NCBI GenBank assembly: GCA_016845175.1
Contig: JAERTD010000035.1
Span: 115,111 to 179,110 of the forward strand
Reading direction: 5' to 3'
Source of the DNA: Bacteroidota bacterium
GTDB taxonomy: Bacteria; Bacteroidota; Bacteroidia; Bacteroidales; F082
Length of the DNA: 64,000 nt
The translations under genes and the position numbers were made by a program. The stretch's first letter is position 1, and the number at the start of each line of letters is the position of its first letter. The notes below the pieces were generated by a model. The model made no database searches, had not been told where the DNA came from, and worked only from the letters and a program-made list of their open reading frames with translations. Below are positions 52,897 to 62,468 of the stretch, piece after piece.

Positions 52897-54669
52897 ATGA
52901 AATCTCGTAAAAAATCTTACAATTCCAGTCTACTCTATATGCTGATTTTGTTACTATCAGGCAGTTTGTCTGCCCAAACATTCATTAACCCTGTACCCAT
53001 CCCTTATTTAATTGATGATGACACAGTGGCCTTGCGTGCAGATATACTCTTGCATAATTTTAATCCCAATGGGAATGACTCACTGAATACCCTTATCCGC
53101 ACTTTTGCCTACAACCATGCAGATAGTACATCAAATACATTTCTTGGACCCACCATAGTGTGGCGGCATGGAACTAATCTGCATACCACCGTAAAAAACA
53201 ACCTTCCTCAACTCATCACTGTACATTGGCATGGTGCCCATGTCCCGCCTTTGGCTGATGGCAACCCTCATGAACCCATTATTGAAGACTCTACCTGGCG
53301 TATCGATTTCCCTATACTAGATGCACCCGCCACCATGTGGTATCATCCTCATGTGCATGGACACAGTTATGAGCAGGTGGAGATGGGAATGGCTGGAATG
53401 ATCTATGTGGAAGATCCGTCAGACAGCTTACACGCCAAGCTCCCTCATACTTATGGCATTGATGATTTTCCCATAATTATTCAAGAAAGGATTTTTAAAA
53501 GACTTAATGATTCACTGGTAATCGATACTACTGGTCACAATGGGAATGTCACATTGATCAATGGTGTGAAACTTCCTTACATACGTGTACCAGCTCAAAT
53601 GGTGCGCTTCCGGATACTCAATGGCTCCGGTAAGTTTGCCTACCAACTGGGTATTGGAAATGCCAATTTGGAACCCGAAGCTTTCAACTTAATTGCCACC
53701 GATGCCGGACTTACATCAGAAATTTTTCCTTTGGATTCCATCTTAATGGGTGCTGGTGTGCGTAGCGAATGGGTTTTGGACCTCAATGGTCGTCAAGGCG
53801 ATACCTTATACCTTATGAATTATGCTCCATCCATTCCGGCCAACACCATTGGAAGTGCTGCCCTCGGTGGTAGCAGTTCCAAAACCTTTATGCAGATTAT
53901 TGTCGGACCTCCTACGCCTGATGCCATCCTTAGTCTCCCTTCAAGTTTCCCTCCCCTTGATATTCCGGATACCACCCTGGTAAGTAAAAGAAGAACAAAA
54001 ACCTTCCATGGACATTTCAGCCCTGGTAACAGCACCCCGTTTACCATCGACCACAAGCCTTTCGATATGAACTATGTGAATGACACTATTATGCTGGGGG
54101 CAACAGAGATATGGACCATTCACAACCGTACCAATTTATCCCACCCTTTCCACATTCATGATGTGCATTTTTTCATTCTCGATGTTTGGGACAGTATCAG
54201 TGGTGACTATATTGAACTTCCGGAGGCCTTTAAGGGGCCAAAAGATAATGTACTGGTATTGCCTGGCTGGAAACTACGCTTTGTTACTGAATTCCTGGAT
54301 TGGGCAACACCAATTTCACCCATGAATGCCTATATGATGCACTGCCATATTCTCCCACATGAAGATAAGGGTATGATGGGTCAGTTTGTCGTATGGGATG
54401 GTGTTAGTGCTGTTGGAGCTCGATCCATGGGTCCTGATATGGTGGTATTCCCCAATCCTGCTTCCCGCGAATTGTATATGAAAGGGAAAAGTCCAGAATC
54501 CAGCCAGTTAAACTACCTGGATATCCATGGCCGATTGCTTAAAACGCAATATTTAAGTTCATTTGATGGCTTAATCCAACTTAATATTGAAGACCTTCCG
54601 GATGGACTAATTATCCTATCCTGGAGAACAAAAGAAGGACAAGCGGTCACACGCGTGCTTTTACAGTAA
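52897..54669 (+). CDS. Secreted multicopper oxidase (bilirubin oxidase/CotA-like) with T9SS domain
   Basis: A 590-residue secreted enzyme. The signal peptide (residues 1-26) ends SLSAQ. All four copper-binding motifs are present: HWHGAHVP, WYHPHVHGHS, HPFHIHDVHFF and MHCHILPHEDKGMM. Three cupredoxin domains are expected. Such enzymes oxidise phenols, bilirubin, Mn or Cu(I) with O2. A T9SS domain (VVFPNPASRELYMKGK ... DGLIILSW) ends the protein. The TTG at 52852 cannot be the start because the promoter ends there. Confidence 0.94.
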   Translation: MKSRKKSYNSSLLYMLILLLSGSLSAQTFINPVPIPYLIDDDTVALRADILLHNFNPNGNDSLNTLIRTFAYNHADSTSNTFLGPTIVWRHGTNLHTTVKNNLPQLITVHWHGAHVPPLADGNPHEPIIEDSTWRIDFPILDAPATMWYHPHVHGHSYEQVEMGMAGMIYVEDPSDSLHAKLPHTYGIDDFPIIIQERIFKRLNDSLVIDTTGHNGNVTLINGVKLPYIRVPAQMVRFRILNGSGKFAYQLGIGNANLEPEAFNLIATDAGLTSEIFPLDSILMGAGVRSEWVLDLNGRQGDTLYLMNYAPSIPANTIGSAALGGSSSKTFMQIIVGPPTPDAILSLPSSFPPLDIPDTTLVSKRRTKTFHGHFSPGNSTPFTIDHKPFDMNYVNDTIMLGATEIWTIHNRTNLSHPFHIHDVHFFILDVWDSISGDYIELPEAFKGPKDNVLVLPGWKLRFVTEFLDWATPISPMNAYMMHCHILPHEDKGMMGQFVVWDGVSAVGARSMGPDMVVFPNPASRELYMKGKSPESSQLNYLDIHGRLLKTQYLSSFDGLIQLNIEDLPDGLIILSWRTKEGQAVTRVLLQ

Positions 54670-54694
54670 TCAATGGCAGCCTAATATTTCGTTA

Positions 54695-56053
54695 TTAGAA
54701 TCCGTGTTCATCTATCAGATAGATCAGTGCGGCCATGTTTCCTGATCCCAGCTGCAGCTCACGAATATGGATCTTATCAAAGGTATCATAGGCTGAATGA
54801 TGTACATCCATATAGCGTTGTGAATCGGTTCGGTATCCCATTAAAGGGACTCCTAATTTTTTGAGAGGATAGATATCAACTCCGGATCCGCCTTTCTTAA
54901 TATATCTGATATTGTAAGGCTCCAACAGCTCATGATAGGATTGAAGTATTTGAAAGATGCTGTCTGGAGCGTCAATGGAAAAACCCTCAGGGGTAAAACC
55001 TCCGGCATCAGCCTCCAGTGCACAATAATTGACAATCCCATTGGCCTCACAATAGTCAGCATAGGCATTGCCACCCGATTGGAACAATTCTTCATCCATG
55101 AACATAATAATCCTGATACTTCTTTTGTTCTTCAATTGCAGTTCCTTAAATATGCGCATAACATCAGCCGATTGTACACAACCCACACCATCATCATGGG
55201 CACCGGGACTGTTAAACCAGGCATCAATATGCCCTCCAACCACCAGATATTCGTCCGGTTTTTCATAACCCTTGAGATCGGCAATCAGATTATATGTGGT
55301 AATTTTTTCAAGGTCTTCACTGTCGATGAACATGCTGACTTCTATGCTTTGGTTCTTCTTCAATGCCTCACTAAGTTGATTGGCGGCAATTGTACTTAGG
55401 GCAGCGCATGGAATGCGTTTCTCCTTGAAGCCAGTGGAACCTGTGTGAGGATAATCATCCACACGTGTACCTACCGATCGTATCAGAGCTCCTACAGCTC
55501 CCAATTCTGCAGCCACTCGTGGTCCATGGTAGCGCTGGTCTATGGCACTTGTATACACCCTGAAGGTATTGACATGTTTGAGGTCAACCGCACGGTTAAA
55601 AAATACGAGCTTTCCCATCACCGCATCCTCACCCAATTCTTTCAATTCTTCAAGTCCCTGAACTTCTATCACATGCGCTTTCAATCCATTAGTCGGTGTG
55701 GATGGAGAAGGGCCAAGTGCATCCGCGCTTAATTCAATTTCTTCTCCTTCAGCCATCATACTTACCCGACTGCTATGATGTATCCATGCTGGTGTGCTAA
55801 AGGCTTGAAGAAATACAGTATCAGCTCCAAGTTCTTCGAAATAAGCTTTCATAAAATCCACTGCCCAGGCAGCTTCTTCGGTACCCAATAGCCTTCCCGG
55901 AGCCTTATCACAAAGAATTCTTAAATTCTCATAGGCTACCTGACTCTCCAGTACATTATCAAATATTTCTTTAATAACGAGCTCATCCTGTGTCTGTGCC
56001 AAGAGACTGTTTATCAACACAAGGAATACTCCAATCAGCAATGAAAACCGCAT
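54695..56053 (-). CDS. M28 family metallopeptidase (exported)
   Basis: A 452-residue aminopeptidase-like enzyme with signal peptide (residues 1-19, LLAQ). A PA-like insert lies around residues 120-235. Zinc ligands of the M28 fold are all present: GGHIDAWFNSPGAHDDGVGC, FMDEELFQSGG, LEADAGGF and DVHHSAYDT. It should remove N-terminal residues from peptides in the periplasm or outside the cell. It faces the multicopper oxidase gene. Confidence 0.93.
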   Translation of the reverse strand: MRFSLLIGVFLVLINSLLAQTQDELVIKEIFDNVLESQVAYENLRILCDKAPGRLLGTEEAAWAVDFMKAYFEELGADTVFLQAFSTPAWIHHSSRVSMMAEGEEIELSADALGPSPSTPTNGLKAHVIEVQGLEELKELGEDAVMGKLVFFNRAVDLKHVNTFRVYTSAIDQRYHGPRVAAELGAVGALIRSVGTRVDDYPHTGSTGFKEKRIPCAALSTIAANQLSEALKKNQSIEVSMFIDSEDLEKITTYNLIADLKGYEKPDEYLVVGGHIDAWFNSPGAHDDGVGCVQSADVMRIFKELQLKNKRSIRIIMFMDEELFQSGGNAYADYCEANGIVNYCALEADAGGFTPEGFSIDAPDSIFQILQSYHELLEPYNIRYIKKGGSGVDIYPLKKLGVPLMGYRTDSQRYMDVHHSAYDTFDKIHIRELQLGSGNMAALIYLIDEHGF

Positions 56054-56113
56054 ACTATTTTTCAGCTAAAGGTATGAAATTGAATTATAGGATGTACAAG
56101 GCCAATCACATTC

Positions 56114-56141
56114 TTGACCTATGCAGGAAATACTATTTTTG
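56114..56141 (+). promoter_or_regulatory. Promoter of the ndh gene
   Basis: TTG at 56114-56116, 17 bp, TATTTTTG at 56134-56141, 19 bp before the ATG. Confidence 0.55.
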
Positions 56142-56160
56142 ACAACCAAATACGCATTTT

Positions 56161-57444
56161 ATGCAAATAAACTTACCTCAGATCGATCTACCAAGAGTAG
56201 TGATCATCGGTTGCGGATTTGCCGGCTTGAAACTGGCAAAAACCCTGGATGACAAACTTTTTCAAACTGTTCTGCTAGATAAAAATAACTACCACACCTT
56301 CCAACCTTTGATGTATCAGGTAGCGAGTTCGGGTCTGGAACCAGATTCCATTGTATATCCTGTCCGCAAGGTATTTAAAGGCAAGAAGCACTTTCATTTT
56401 CGAATGGCAACCGTTAAAAAAATTGATGAGGCGAACAAAAACATTTCCACCGATATTGGATCAATTAGTTATGACTATCTGGTAATTGCCACAGGTGCGG
56501 TTTCAAACTATTTTGGCATGGCCAACATCGAAAACAACGCCTTGAGTATGAAAAGCCTGGTGGATTCATTGGATCTCAGAAGTGTCATATTACAAAATTT
56601 TGAACAGGCGCTAAATACATCTGATTTGAAGGAGAGGGAAAATCTTATGAATTTCGTGATTGTGGGTGCGGGTGCCACTGGAGTTGAGTTGGCCGGAGCC
56701 TTGGCCGAACTTAAAAAGTATATCCTGCCCAAAGATTATCCCGATCTGGATATTCGCATGATGCAAATCCATATTGTCGAAGCTTCTGACAAAGTCCTTT
56801 CCAATATGAGTCCGCATGCCTCAGCGAAATCATTGAAGTTTCTAAAAGAATTAGGCATTAACGTATGGCTCAATACGCAACTGAAAGATTATGATGGTGC
56901 GCTGGCTACCACCACGAAAAACACCATACCTACTAAAACCCTTATTTGGACAGCCGGAGTCAAGGGTGATCCGATTCACGGAATCAATGCCACACTCGAC
57001 AGATCAAATCGAATAGTTGTGGACAATTTCAATAGAATTGGCAGCAGCAATCATGAATTTGCCATTGGAGATGTGGCAGCCATAGCATCAGAAAACGAAG
57101 GAAAAGGACATGCTATGCTGGCTTCCGTAGCAGGTCAACAAGGTGTTCGACTGGGTAAGAACCTAAATGCATTGGCCAGGCAAAAAGACATGAAAGCTTT
57201 CCAATACACCGACAAGGGAACCATGGCTACCATAGGCAGATTTCGGGCGGTTGTTGATCTGAGCTATTTTAAATTTGGAGGATTCTTTGCCTGGTTCATT
57301 TGGATGTTTCTTCACCTGATGTTGCTCATAGATTTCAGAAACCGATTGGTGGTTTTCGTGAATTGGGCATGGAGTTTCTTTAAATATGATCGAGGCATCA
57401 GATTGATCATCCGCAAAGTGAAAAGAACTGATACCACTTCCTGA
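56161..57444 (+). CDS. ndh: Type II NADH:quinone oxidoreductase (NDH-2)
   Basis: A 427-residue membrane-bound flavoenzyme that passes electrons from NADH to quinone without pumping protons. The FAD motif VVIIGCGFAGLKLA lies at residues 13-26, the NADH motif FVIVGAGATGVELAGALAEL at about 164-183, and FAIGDVAAI near 300. C-terminal hydrophobic and basic segments (FFAWFIWMFLHLMLLIDF) anchor it. Nothing is missing. It is followed by a convergent TetR gene 13 bp later. Confidence 0.94.
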   Translation: MQINLPQIDLPRVVIIGCGFAGLKLAKTLDDKLFQTVLLDKNNYHTFQPLMYQVASSGLEPDSIVYPVRKVFKGKKHFHFRMATVKKIDEANKNISTDIGSISYDYLVIATGAVSNYFGMANIENNALSMKSLVDSLDLRSVILQNFEQALNTSDLKERENLMNFVIVGAGATGVELAGALAELKKYILPKDYPDLDIRMMQIHIVEASDKVLSNMSPHASAKSLKFLKELGINVWLNTQLKDYDGALATTTKNTIPTKTLIWTAGVKGDPIHGINATLDRSNRIVVDNFNRIGSSNHEFAIGDVAAIASENEGKGHAMLASVAGQQGVRLGKNLNALARQKDMKAFQYTDKGTMATIGRFRAVVDLSYFKFGGFFAWFIWMFLHLMLLIDFRNRLVVFVNWAWSFFKYDRGIRLIIRKVKRTDTTS

Positions 57445-57457
57445 TACATCACCTAAA

Positions 57458-58102
57458 CTAGATTCTTTGTGCTGATGGTCCCAAATTGGTGATAAACAGT
57501 TTTAAAAAATGATTGACGTAGATCGACCGATCGAAGTCTGACTCTCTGGTTTTTGAAAATGCCTTATAAAGAATGGCATCATAGGATTCCACAAACTGAT
57601 CAATGAGCATCGCCTGATCCACATCATCCCGGATGGATCCATCCTTCATTCCGGATTCAAAAATTTGATTCAGGACTTGTTTCCGTTCATGCAATAAGCT
57701 ATTGAAGCTTACCAGATTTTCCTCATTCAGATCCTCCTGACTCAGAGAAAAGTATCTGATATAAGGATAAAGCTTATGGCTGTGGGGATTTATTTGCTGA
57801 TAATCGAACAAAGTATAGCTCCACAGAATCAGTTGCTCCATACCATTTGAAGCAGATACCAGCTCATCCTTTTGAAAATCCCATTGATCTTTTAATTCCT
57901 GAATAACTAAAGACAACAGCATATCTTCTTTGCTTTGGAAATAGGCATACAAGGTTTTTTTAGTGTGCCCAGCTGCACTGGCCATATCATCCATGCTAAG
58001 CTCATCCCAATCAAAATCCTTCAAAAGTTTGCTCACCACATCCAACACATACTGCCTTTTGGCCTGAATGATTAGGGACTTTTCTTTTGTATTTACACTC
58101 AT
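57458..58102 (-). CDS. TetR family transcriptional regulator
   Basis: A 214-residue repressor. The N-terminal helix-turn-helix (about residues 12-60) reads DELSMDDMASAAGHTKKTLYAYFQSKEDML, the typical TetR signature. The rest is an all-helical ligand domain of unknown specificity. The ATG at 58102 sits in the centre of a perfect palindrome, so autorepression is likely. An upstream ATG (58147) would put the palindromes inside the coding region and is less likely. It lies between ndh and a TonB receptor gene. Confidence 0.9.
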   Translation of the reverse strand: MSVNTKEKSLIIQAKRQYVLDVVSKLLKDFDWDELSMDDMASAAGHTKKTLYAYFQSKEDMLLSLVIQELKDQWDFQKDELVSASNGMEQLILWSYTLFDYQQINPHSHKLYPYIRYFSLSQEDLNEENLVSFNSLLHERKQVLNQIFESGMKDGSIRDDVDQAMLIDQFVESYDAILYKAFSKTRESDFDRSIYVNHFLKLFITNLGPSAQRI

Positions 58103-58111
58103 AGTGTAAAT
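58091..58111 (-). promoter_or_regulatory. Palindrome over the tetR start codon (probable operator)
   Basis: ATTTACACT-CAT-AGTGTAAAT, 9-bp arms around the start codon. A likely site for the TetR dimer. Confidence 0.65.
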
Positions 58112-58114
58112 ATA

Positions 58115-58129
58115 TATACTTTTAGTATA
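58115..58129 (-). promoter_or_regulatory. Second palindrome upstream of tetR
   Basis: TATACT-TTT-AGTATA, 6-bp arms, 3 bp from the first palindrome. It shares AGT-TA half-site character with it and may be a second operator. Confidence 0.45.
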
Positions 58130-58334
58130 CCTAACAAATATAAACAATGAATCCTATTGTTATTGTGGTTTGAAGGCTTAACTTGTATACCATGTTTTCG
58201 ATCAGCTCAAACTGACCTTTATACATTTGTCCCGGGATGATGGCAGTCATCCCATGACAACAATGCCCAATAACCTCCAAAGGGTGAACACATCATGTGC
58301 CCACCCCATTGGAAGAGAAAAAGCCAGCTGTCGG

Positions 58335-60674
58335 TTAGAAATGAATCCTGTACATTATATTAGGAATCATGTTCAGCTGGGTATAATAGGCCGCTTCATC
58401 TTTATACTTATCATAGTACTCATAGACGCGGGCATCGTTATTAAAGACATTGTATATGTCCAGAAATATTTCATGTCTGACCTTAGGTCGGTTGAAAGAA
58501 TAACTGGCTGTAAAATTCACCTGATACACCGGATCAAGACTGGTTTCATAGGCTTTGTCTGTGTTGAAAACCGTTTCTCCCTCTACCCTTGATTGTTCCA
58601 GATCGATGGGTATGTAACGATCGCCACCACCCATGAAAAACTTGGCATTCAAACTCAGTTTGTTTCCTTTTTCAGCTTTTCCAATCCTGAATTCCTTTCC
58701 CACCAGCACATTGGCTGCATAGTTTCCATTGTATTTGGTGTTGCGCCATTGGCCATCCTTAGCCTGGTATTTGGACTCGAATAGCGAGCCGGTGACCATG
58801 AAGTAATAGTTATCATAAAAATAGCGTTCCACAGTAAGCTCAAGACCGTAATTGTAGGCTTTGCCCTCACTAACCAGTGCTTTTCCCACATAGCCATGTG
58901 ATTCATTAATCAGGGAGTAATAGCTGGTATCAATATTTTCTATGGGAACACTGTGTAAGTTTTGATAATAGAGCTCCACTTTGGCATGTAATTTCTTGGA
59001 GAATTTACGATCATAGGCCAATACATAATGGTCCGATTTGGTTAAATCCAGATCGATATTTGGCTGTCTACCAGTGTTTTGCTCATCATAGACCGTTCCA
59101 TAATAAGTAACTATGCTTTCCACCATGCTGTGCTGTCCATAACCCACACTGATCTCATCCTTAGGACTCACCTGCCAATTAATGGCCAACCTGGGCTCGA
59201 TGGCATTGGCATCGTTCAATAAAAACTGTGTGTAATGTAGGCCACTAACCATGGTAATATCTTCTGTGATTCTGTATTTCCAGGTGGCATGCGCCTGAAG
59301 CAGTCCGGATTTCTTATTCAGCAAAATGCCATTCTTCCATTCATCATCCCCGGTCTCCAGATAGGTCTCTTGCATATCATAGCTATAGTGGTCGTAATTA
59401 ATTCCGATCATCAAGCGGTTCCGTGCATTGAATTTATGGTTGAGTGTTGACGCAAATCTCAAGGTGGTCTTTTCCCATTTACCTGTACCGTCAAACACGG
59501 CCACTCCATCTTCATGGGTGTAGCTTTCCACTTCACTGCCATTAAAGGAAGCACTTATGGATGATTTGATGGAGGTTTGATTGGAAAAATGATAGTAATG
59601 ATTCAGGCCTGTGGTACCCATACGCGAGGTAAATACATTTCGTTCCCGAACCACATCCTCATGATCCACCGACTCATCATCTATGGCACTTATGCCCCCA
59701 AGTCCAAATAGACTGAAGTTTCCAAACTTTGACGTAGGTAGATTTATTTTATAGGACAAATCCTGATATCTGGGAACACCACCAAAATCAACCAGCCCAA
59801 GATTATCCAGGAGTGATAAGGAAGAATAGCGGTAGTTAAAGAGATAGGATCCGTTGTATCCCTTTTTAAAAGGTCCTTCCGCAGCTACATCGACTCCCAA
59901 AACACCCACACCCAATGTATACTCAGCATTTTCATTATTGCCGGTACGCAACCTTACATCGAATATGCCGGAAATGGCATTACCGTATTCCGGCGCAAAA
60001 GCTCCTGTGAAGAAATCAGAGTTGGCCAGCATATTACTGCTTAAAGCATTGATGGGTCCTCCAGTAGTACTCTCATTACTAAAATGGTTGGGGTTGGGTA
60101 TGTCCACACCTTCCAGCTTCCATAAAATTCCCTTAGGAGAATTACCCCTAACCACTATATCATTGTTTCCTAAAGGGTCGCTGGTAACACCTGCAAAAGC
60201 AGATACCATCCTCGACGGATCGTCAAGGGAACCGGCAAATCTCTGGGTTTCCTCAACAGTAACCTGACGGGCACTGATAAAAGCCATTTCATTATTTACT
60301 TCACCTTTTTCCACTTCTCCGGTTATTTCAATTTCTGCCAGGTTAATGAGTGATTCCTGCAATTCAAGCTCCAGAAATACTTCTTTACCTGTACCAACAG
60401 TAATGTTAGGAATGAAGTTGGTTTCATAACCCAGGCAGCTCAGTCGCAGACTGATGCGACCCACCTGGACATTTTCAATTTTAAAATATCCTTCAAAATC
60501 TGTAGAGGCTCCCATGGGAGGGTCCGTGTCCATGATCAATATATTGACGCCGACTAATGGTAATTTCGTATCCTGATCCACCACACGCCCCCTTACAGTT
60601 TGTGAGTAGTTCTCGGCGAAAACTTGAAATACCAGGGACAAAATAAGTAAACCTAATATTGCTATTTTTTTCAT
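58335..60674 (-). CDS. TonB-dependent receptor with CarboxypepD-reg-like domain
   Basis: A 779-residue outer-membrane receptor. The signal peptide ends VFAEN (residue 22). A CarboxypepD-reg-like domain (QTVRGRVVDQDTKLPLVGVN, about 25-110) is followed by a plug (about 125-235, with GISGIFDVRLRTG) and a barrel that ends in the aromatic IMYRIHF. It lacks the SusC-style motif and has no SusD partner nearby, so the cargo may be a siderophore, metal or peptide. The plug reads NDIVVRGNSPKGILWKLEG, typical of this Bacteroidota receptor group. Confidence 0.92.
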   Translation of the reverse strand: MKKIAILGLLILSLVFQVFAENYSQTVRGRVVDQDTKLPLVGVNILIMDTDPPMGASTDFEGYFKIENVQVGRISLRLSCLGYETNFIPNITVGTGKEVFLELELQESLINLAEIEITGEVEKGEVNNEMAFISARQVTVEETQRFAGSLDDPSRMVSAFAGVTSDPLGNNDIVVRGNSPKGILWKLEGVDIPNPNHFSNESTTGGPINALSSNMLANSDFFTGAFAPEYGNAISGIFDVRLRTGNNENAEYTLGVGVLGVDVAAEGPFKKGYNGSYLFNYRYSSLSLLDNLGLVDFGGVPRYQDLSYKINLPTSKFGNFSLFGLGGISAIDDESVDHEDVVRERNVFTSRMGTTGLNHYYHFSNQTSIKSSISASFNGSEVESYTHEDGVAVFDGTGKWEKTTLRFASTLNHKFNARNRLMIGINYDHYSYDMQETYLETGDDEWKNGILLNKKSGLLQAHATWKYRITEDITMVSGLHYTQFLLNDANAIEPRLAINWQVSPKDEISVGYGQHSMVESIVTYYGTVYDEQNTGRQPNIDLDLTKSDHYVLAYDRKFSKKLHAKVELYYQNLHSVPIENIDTSYYSLINESHGYVGKALVSEGKAYNYGLELTVERYFYDNYYFMVTGSLFESKYQAKDGQWRNTKYNGNYAANVLVGKEFRIGKAEKGNKLSLNAKFFMGGGDRYIPIDLEQSRVEGETVFNTDKAYETSLDPVYQVNFTASYSFNRPKVRHEIFLDIYNVFNNDARVYEYYDKYKDEAAYYTQLNMIPNIMYRIHF

Positions 60675-60994
60675 TTTCTTTTGTATTCGTTGTTAGTTTT
60701 TACGCATGGCGGTGCCCTTACAGTGTGATCCACTGTTTAAAGCATTCACCATACAGTTTGGGTTCTTTTTGCTGCTTCAGATAAGCTTGCCGCAGCACTA
60801 ATTTGCTTTCAACTATACAGACAGAAGAAAAAACCAAGGGTTGTAATTTTCTAAAAATATTTTGCATTTGTATGGTTTTCAAACCTTTTAACAAATACCT
60901 TATCGCCATCCCAAAAACCATGAATAAAAATATTGTATATGAATTTATAAAAGGTATTTCATATATTTGTAAAAGTTATTTTATTAATATTTTT

Positions 60995-61948
60995 ATGATG
61001 ACGGATGTATTATCCACCCTTAGGCATCTATCAGGAGCTTCAAGGTTCAGGCGAATAAGTGAAAAACTCTATGTGGATGGCGATCAGATATACCAGGACG
61101 CCGGCATTAGTTTTAAATCCAGCTGGTTCTCCGTTTACTATGTCCTGGCCAAAAGCGATACTCCGTTAACCGTAACAACTATTGCAAACCGGATAGGCTT
61201 TACTCATATTACGGTAAAAAACGTATTACGGGAGCTTGAAGCAGAAGAACTCATCATTATTAAACCCAATCCATTGGATAAACGCTCAAAAATTGCTGGT
61301 TTATCCATTAAAGGTCTTCAGCTTCTTGATGAGCTTGAACCCATTTGGCAAGTTTTCTCCAATGCACTCGGGTCGGTATTTGAGGCTGCACATCCGAATT
61401 TCGTCAATATGATGAACCGTATTGATGATGAAATCCATAGCTTACCCATCAATGAGCGTGTAAAACAAGGAGCTCCTATGTCGGTTCAAATTTTAGATTA
61501 CCGCCCAGGGTTTAAGAAACACTTCTATACGCTCGCCGGGAAATGTTTGTTGGGCGTATTGGATGGTCAGTTGGAAACAGACGATAAATTCAGCCTGCGA
61601 AACCCTGACAAGGCCTATCTTTTAACAGGTGGCTTTGTTTTTTTTGCTTTTTACAAAGATGAAGTTGTGGGGTGTGTGGCACTAAAACGTCTTGATGAAA
61701 AAAGCTTTGAGTTTGCCAGGCTATTCATCAAACCTAACTATCGTGGATTAGGTATTGCCACAAGGTTAATCGAAAGATGCATCAGTCGTTGCAAGGAAAA
61801 TCTGGCAAAGGAATTATGGTTACAATCTACTCTAAGCATGCCTCAGGTGCATCGATTATATTTAAAGCTCGGGTTCAATGACCGTCAGGCCCCTCCCCAA
61901 ATGTTGGTATATGAAAGAACAGAGCGTATCATGTGTTTGGATTTATAA
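60995..61948 (+). CDS. MarR-type regulator fused to GNAT acetyltransferase
   Basis: A 317-residue two-domain protein. Residues 1-150 form a MarR-type winged helix (SRFRRISEKLY, ISFKSSWFSVYYVLAKS, VTTIANRIGFTHITVKNVLRELE). Residues 165-317 form a GNAT domain with the acetyl-CoA loop FIKPNYRGLGIATRLIERC. Many Bacteroidota carry this fusion; the target amine and DNA site are unknown. I start at 60995 because earlier codons give a poor, AT-rich N-terminus and a -7 box TATATTTG lies at 60962-60969. A second GNAT gene follows 15 bp later. Confidence 0.87.
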   Translation: MMTDVLSTLRHLSGASRFRRISEKLYVDGDQIYQDAGISFKSSWFSVYYVLAKSDTPLTVTTIANRIGFTHITVKNVLRELEAEELIIIKPNPLDKRSKIAGLSIKGLQLLDELEPIWQVFSNALGSVFEAAHPNFVNMMNRIDDEIHSLPINERVKQGAPMSVQILDYRPGFKKHFYTLAGKCLLGVLDGQLETDDKFSLRNPDKAYLLTGGFVFFAFYKDEVVGCVALKRLDEKSFEFARLFIKPNYRGLGIATRLIERCISRCKENLAKELWLQSTLSMPQVHRLYLKLGFNDRQAPPQMLVYERTERIMCLDL

Positions 61949-61963
61949 TACATCGGATAGATT

Positions 61964-62458
61964 ATGAAGCATACATTACATATCAGAAAGGCAGAAGCTA
62001 GTGATTACAATCAAATTTGGGTCATCATTAAAGAGGTAATTACCCATGGTGATACCTATGTGTTTGATCCCAACTCCAACAAAAATACTATGTTAACTTT
62101 TTGGTGTGGCCCAGACAAATTCACCTATGTGGCTGAGACCAACGGTAAAGTTGTGGGAAGCTTTTTCATTAAAGCCAATCAGCCAGACCTGGGATCCCAT
62201 GTGGCCAATGCTGGCTATATGACGCTATCTTCTCAATCAGGGCAAGGCATAGGAAAAGCCATGGGTGAGTATTCCATAGATGAGGCCAGAAAACTGGGTT
62301 TCGACTCCATGCAGTTTAATATGGTGATCAAAAACAACAAGGCAGCTATTCATCTGTGGCAGAAGCTGGGGTTTGAGATTGTTGGTGAAATCCCACGTGC
62401 ACTGAGACAGCACAACCATGAGTATCTGGATGCCTATATCATGTGGCGAAAGCTGTAG
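61964..62458 (+). CDS. GNAT family N-acetyltransferase
   Basis: A 164-residue single-domain acetyltransferase. The acetyl-CoA-binding loop reads SSQSGQGIGKAMGEYSIDEA and is followed by FNMVIKNNKAAIHLWQKLGF, the usual GNAT C-terminal pattern. Substrate unknown. It is in the same direction as, and 15 bp after, the MarR-GNAT gene, so the two are likely co-expressed. Confidence 0.9.
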   Translation: MKHTLHIRKAEASDYNQIWVIIKEVITHGDTYVFDPNSNKNTMLTFWCGPDKFTYVAETNGKVVGSFFIKANQPDLGSHVANAGYMTLSSQSGQGIGKAMGEYSIDEARKLGFDSMQFNMVIKNNKAAIHLWQKLGFEIVGEIPRALRQHNHEYLDAYIMWRKL

Positions 62459-62468
62459 ATTTTAAACT

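Noticed and set aside
54932..55399. 155-codon plus-strand frame inside the M28 peptidase gene
   Set aside because: Antisense shadow of a well-supported gene with complete metal motifs.
60718..60921. 67-codon minus-strand frame (or 50 codons from an inner ATG) upstream of the TonB receptor gene
   Set aside because: No family, no signal, and it covers the promoter region shared with the MarR-GNAT gene. It could be a leader peptide, but nothing supports it.
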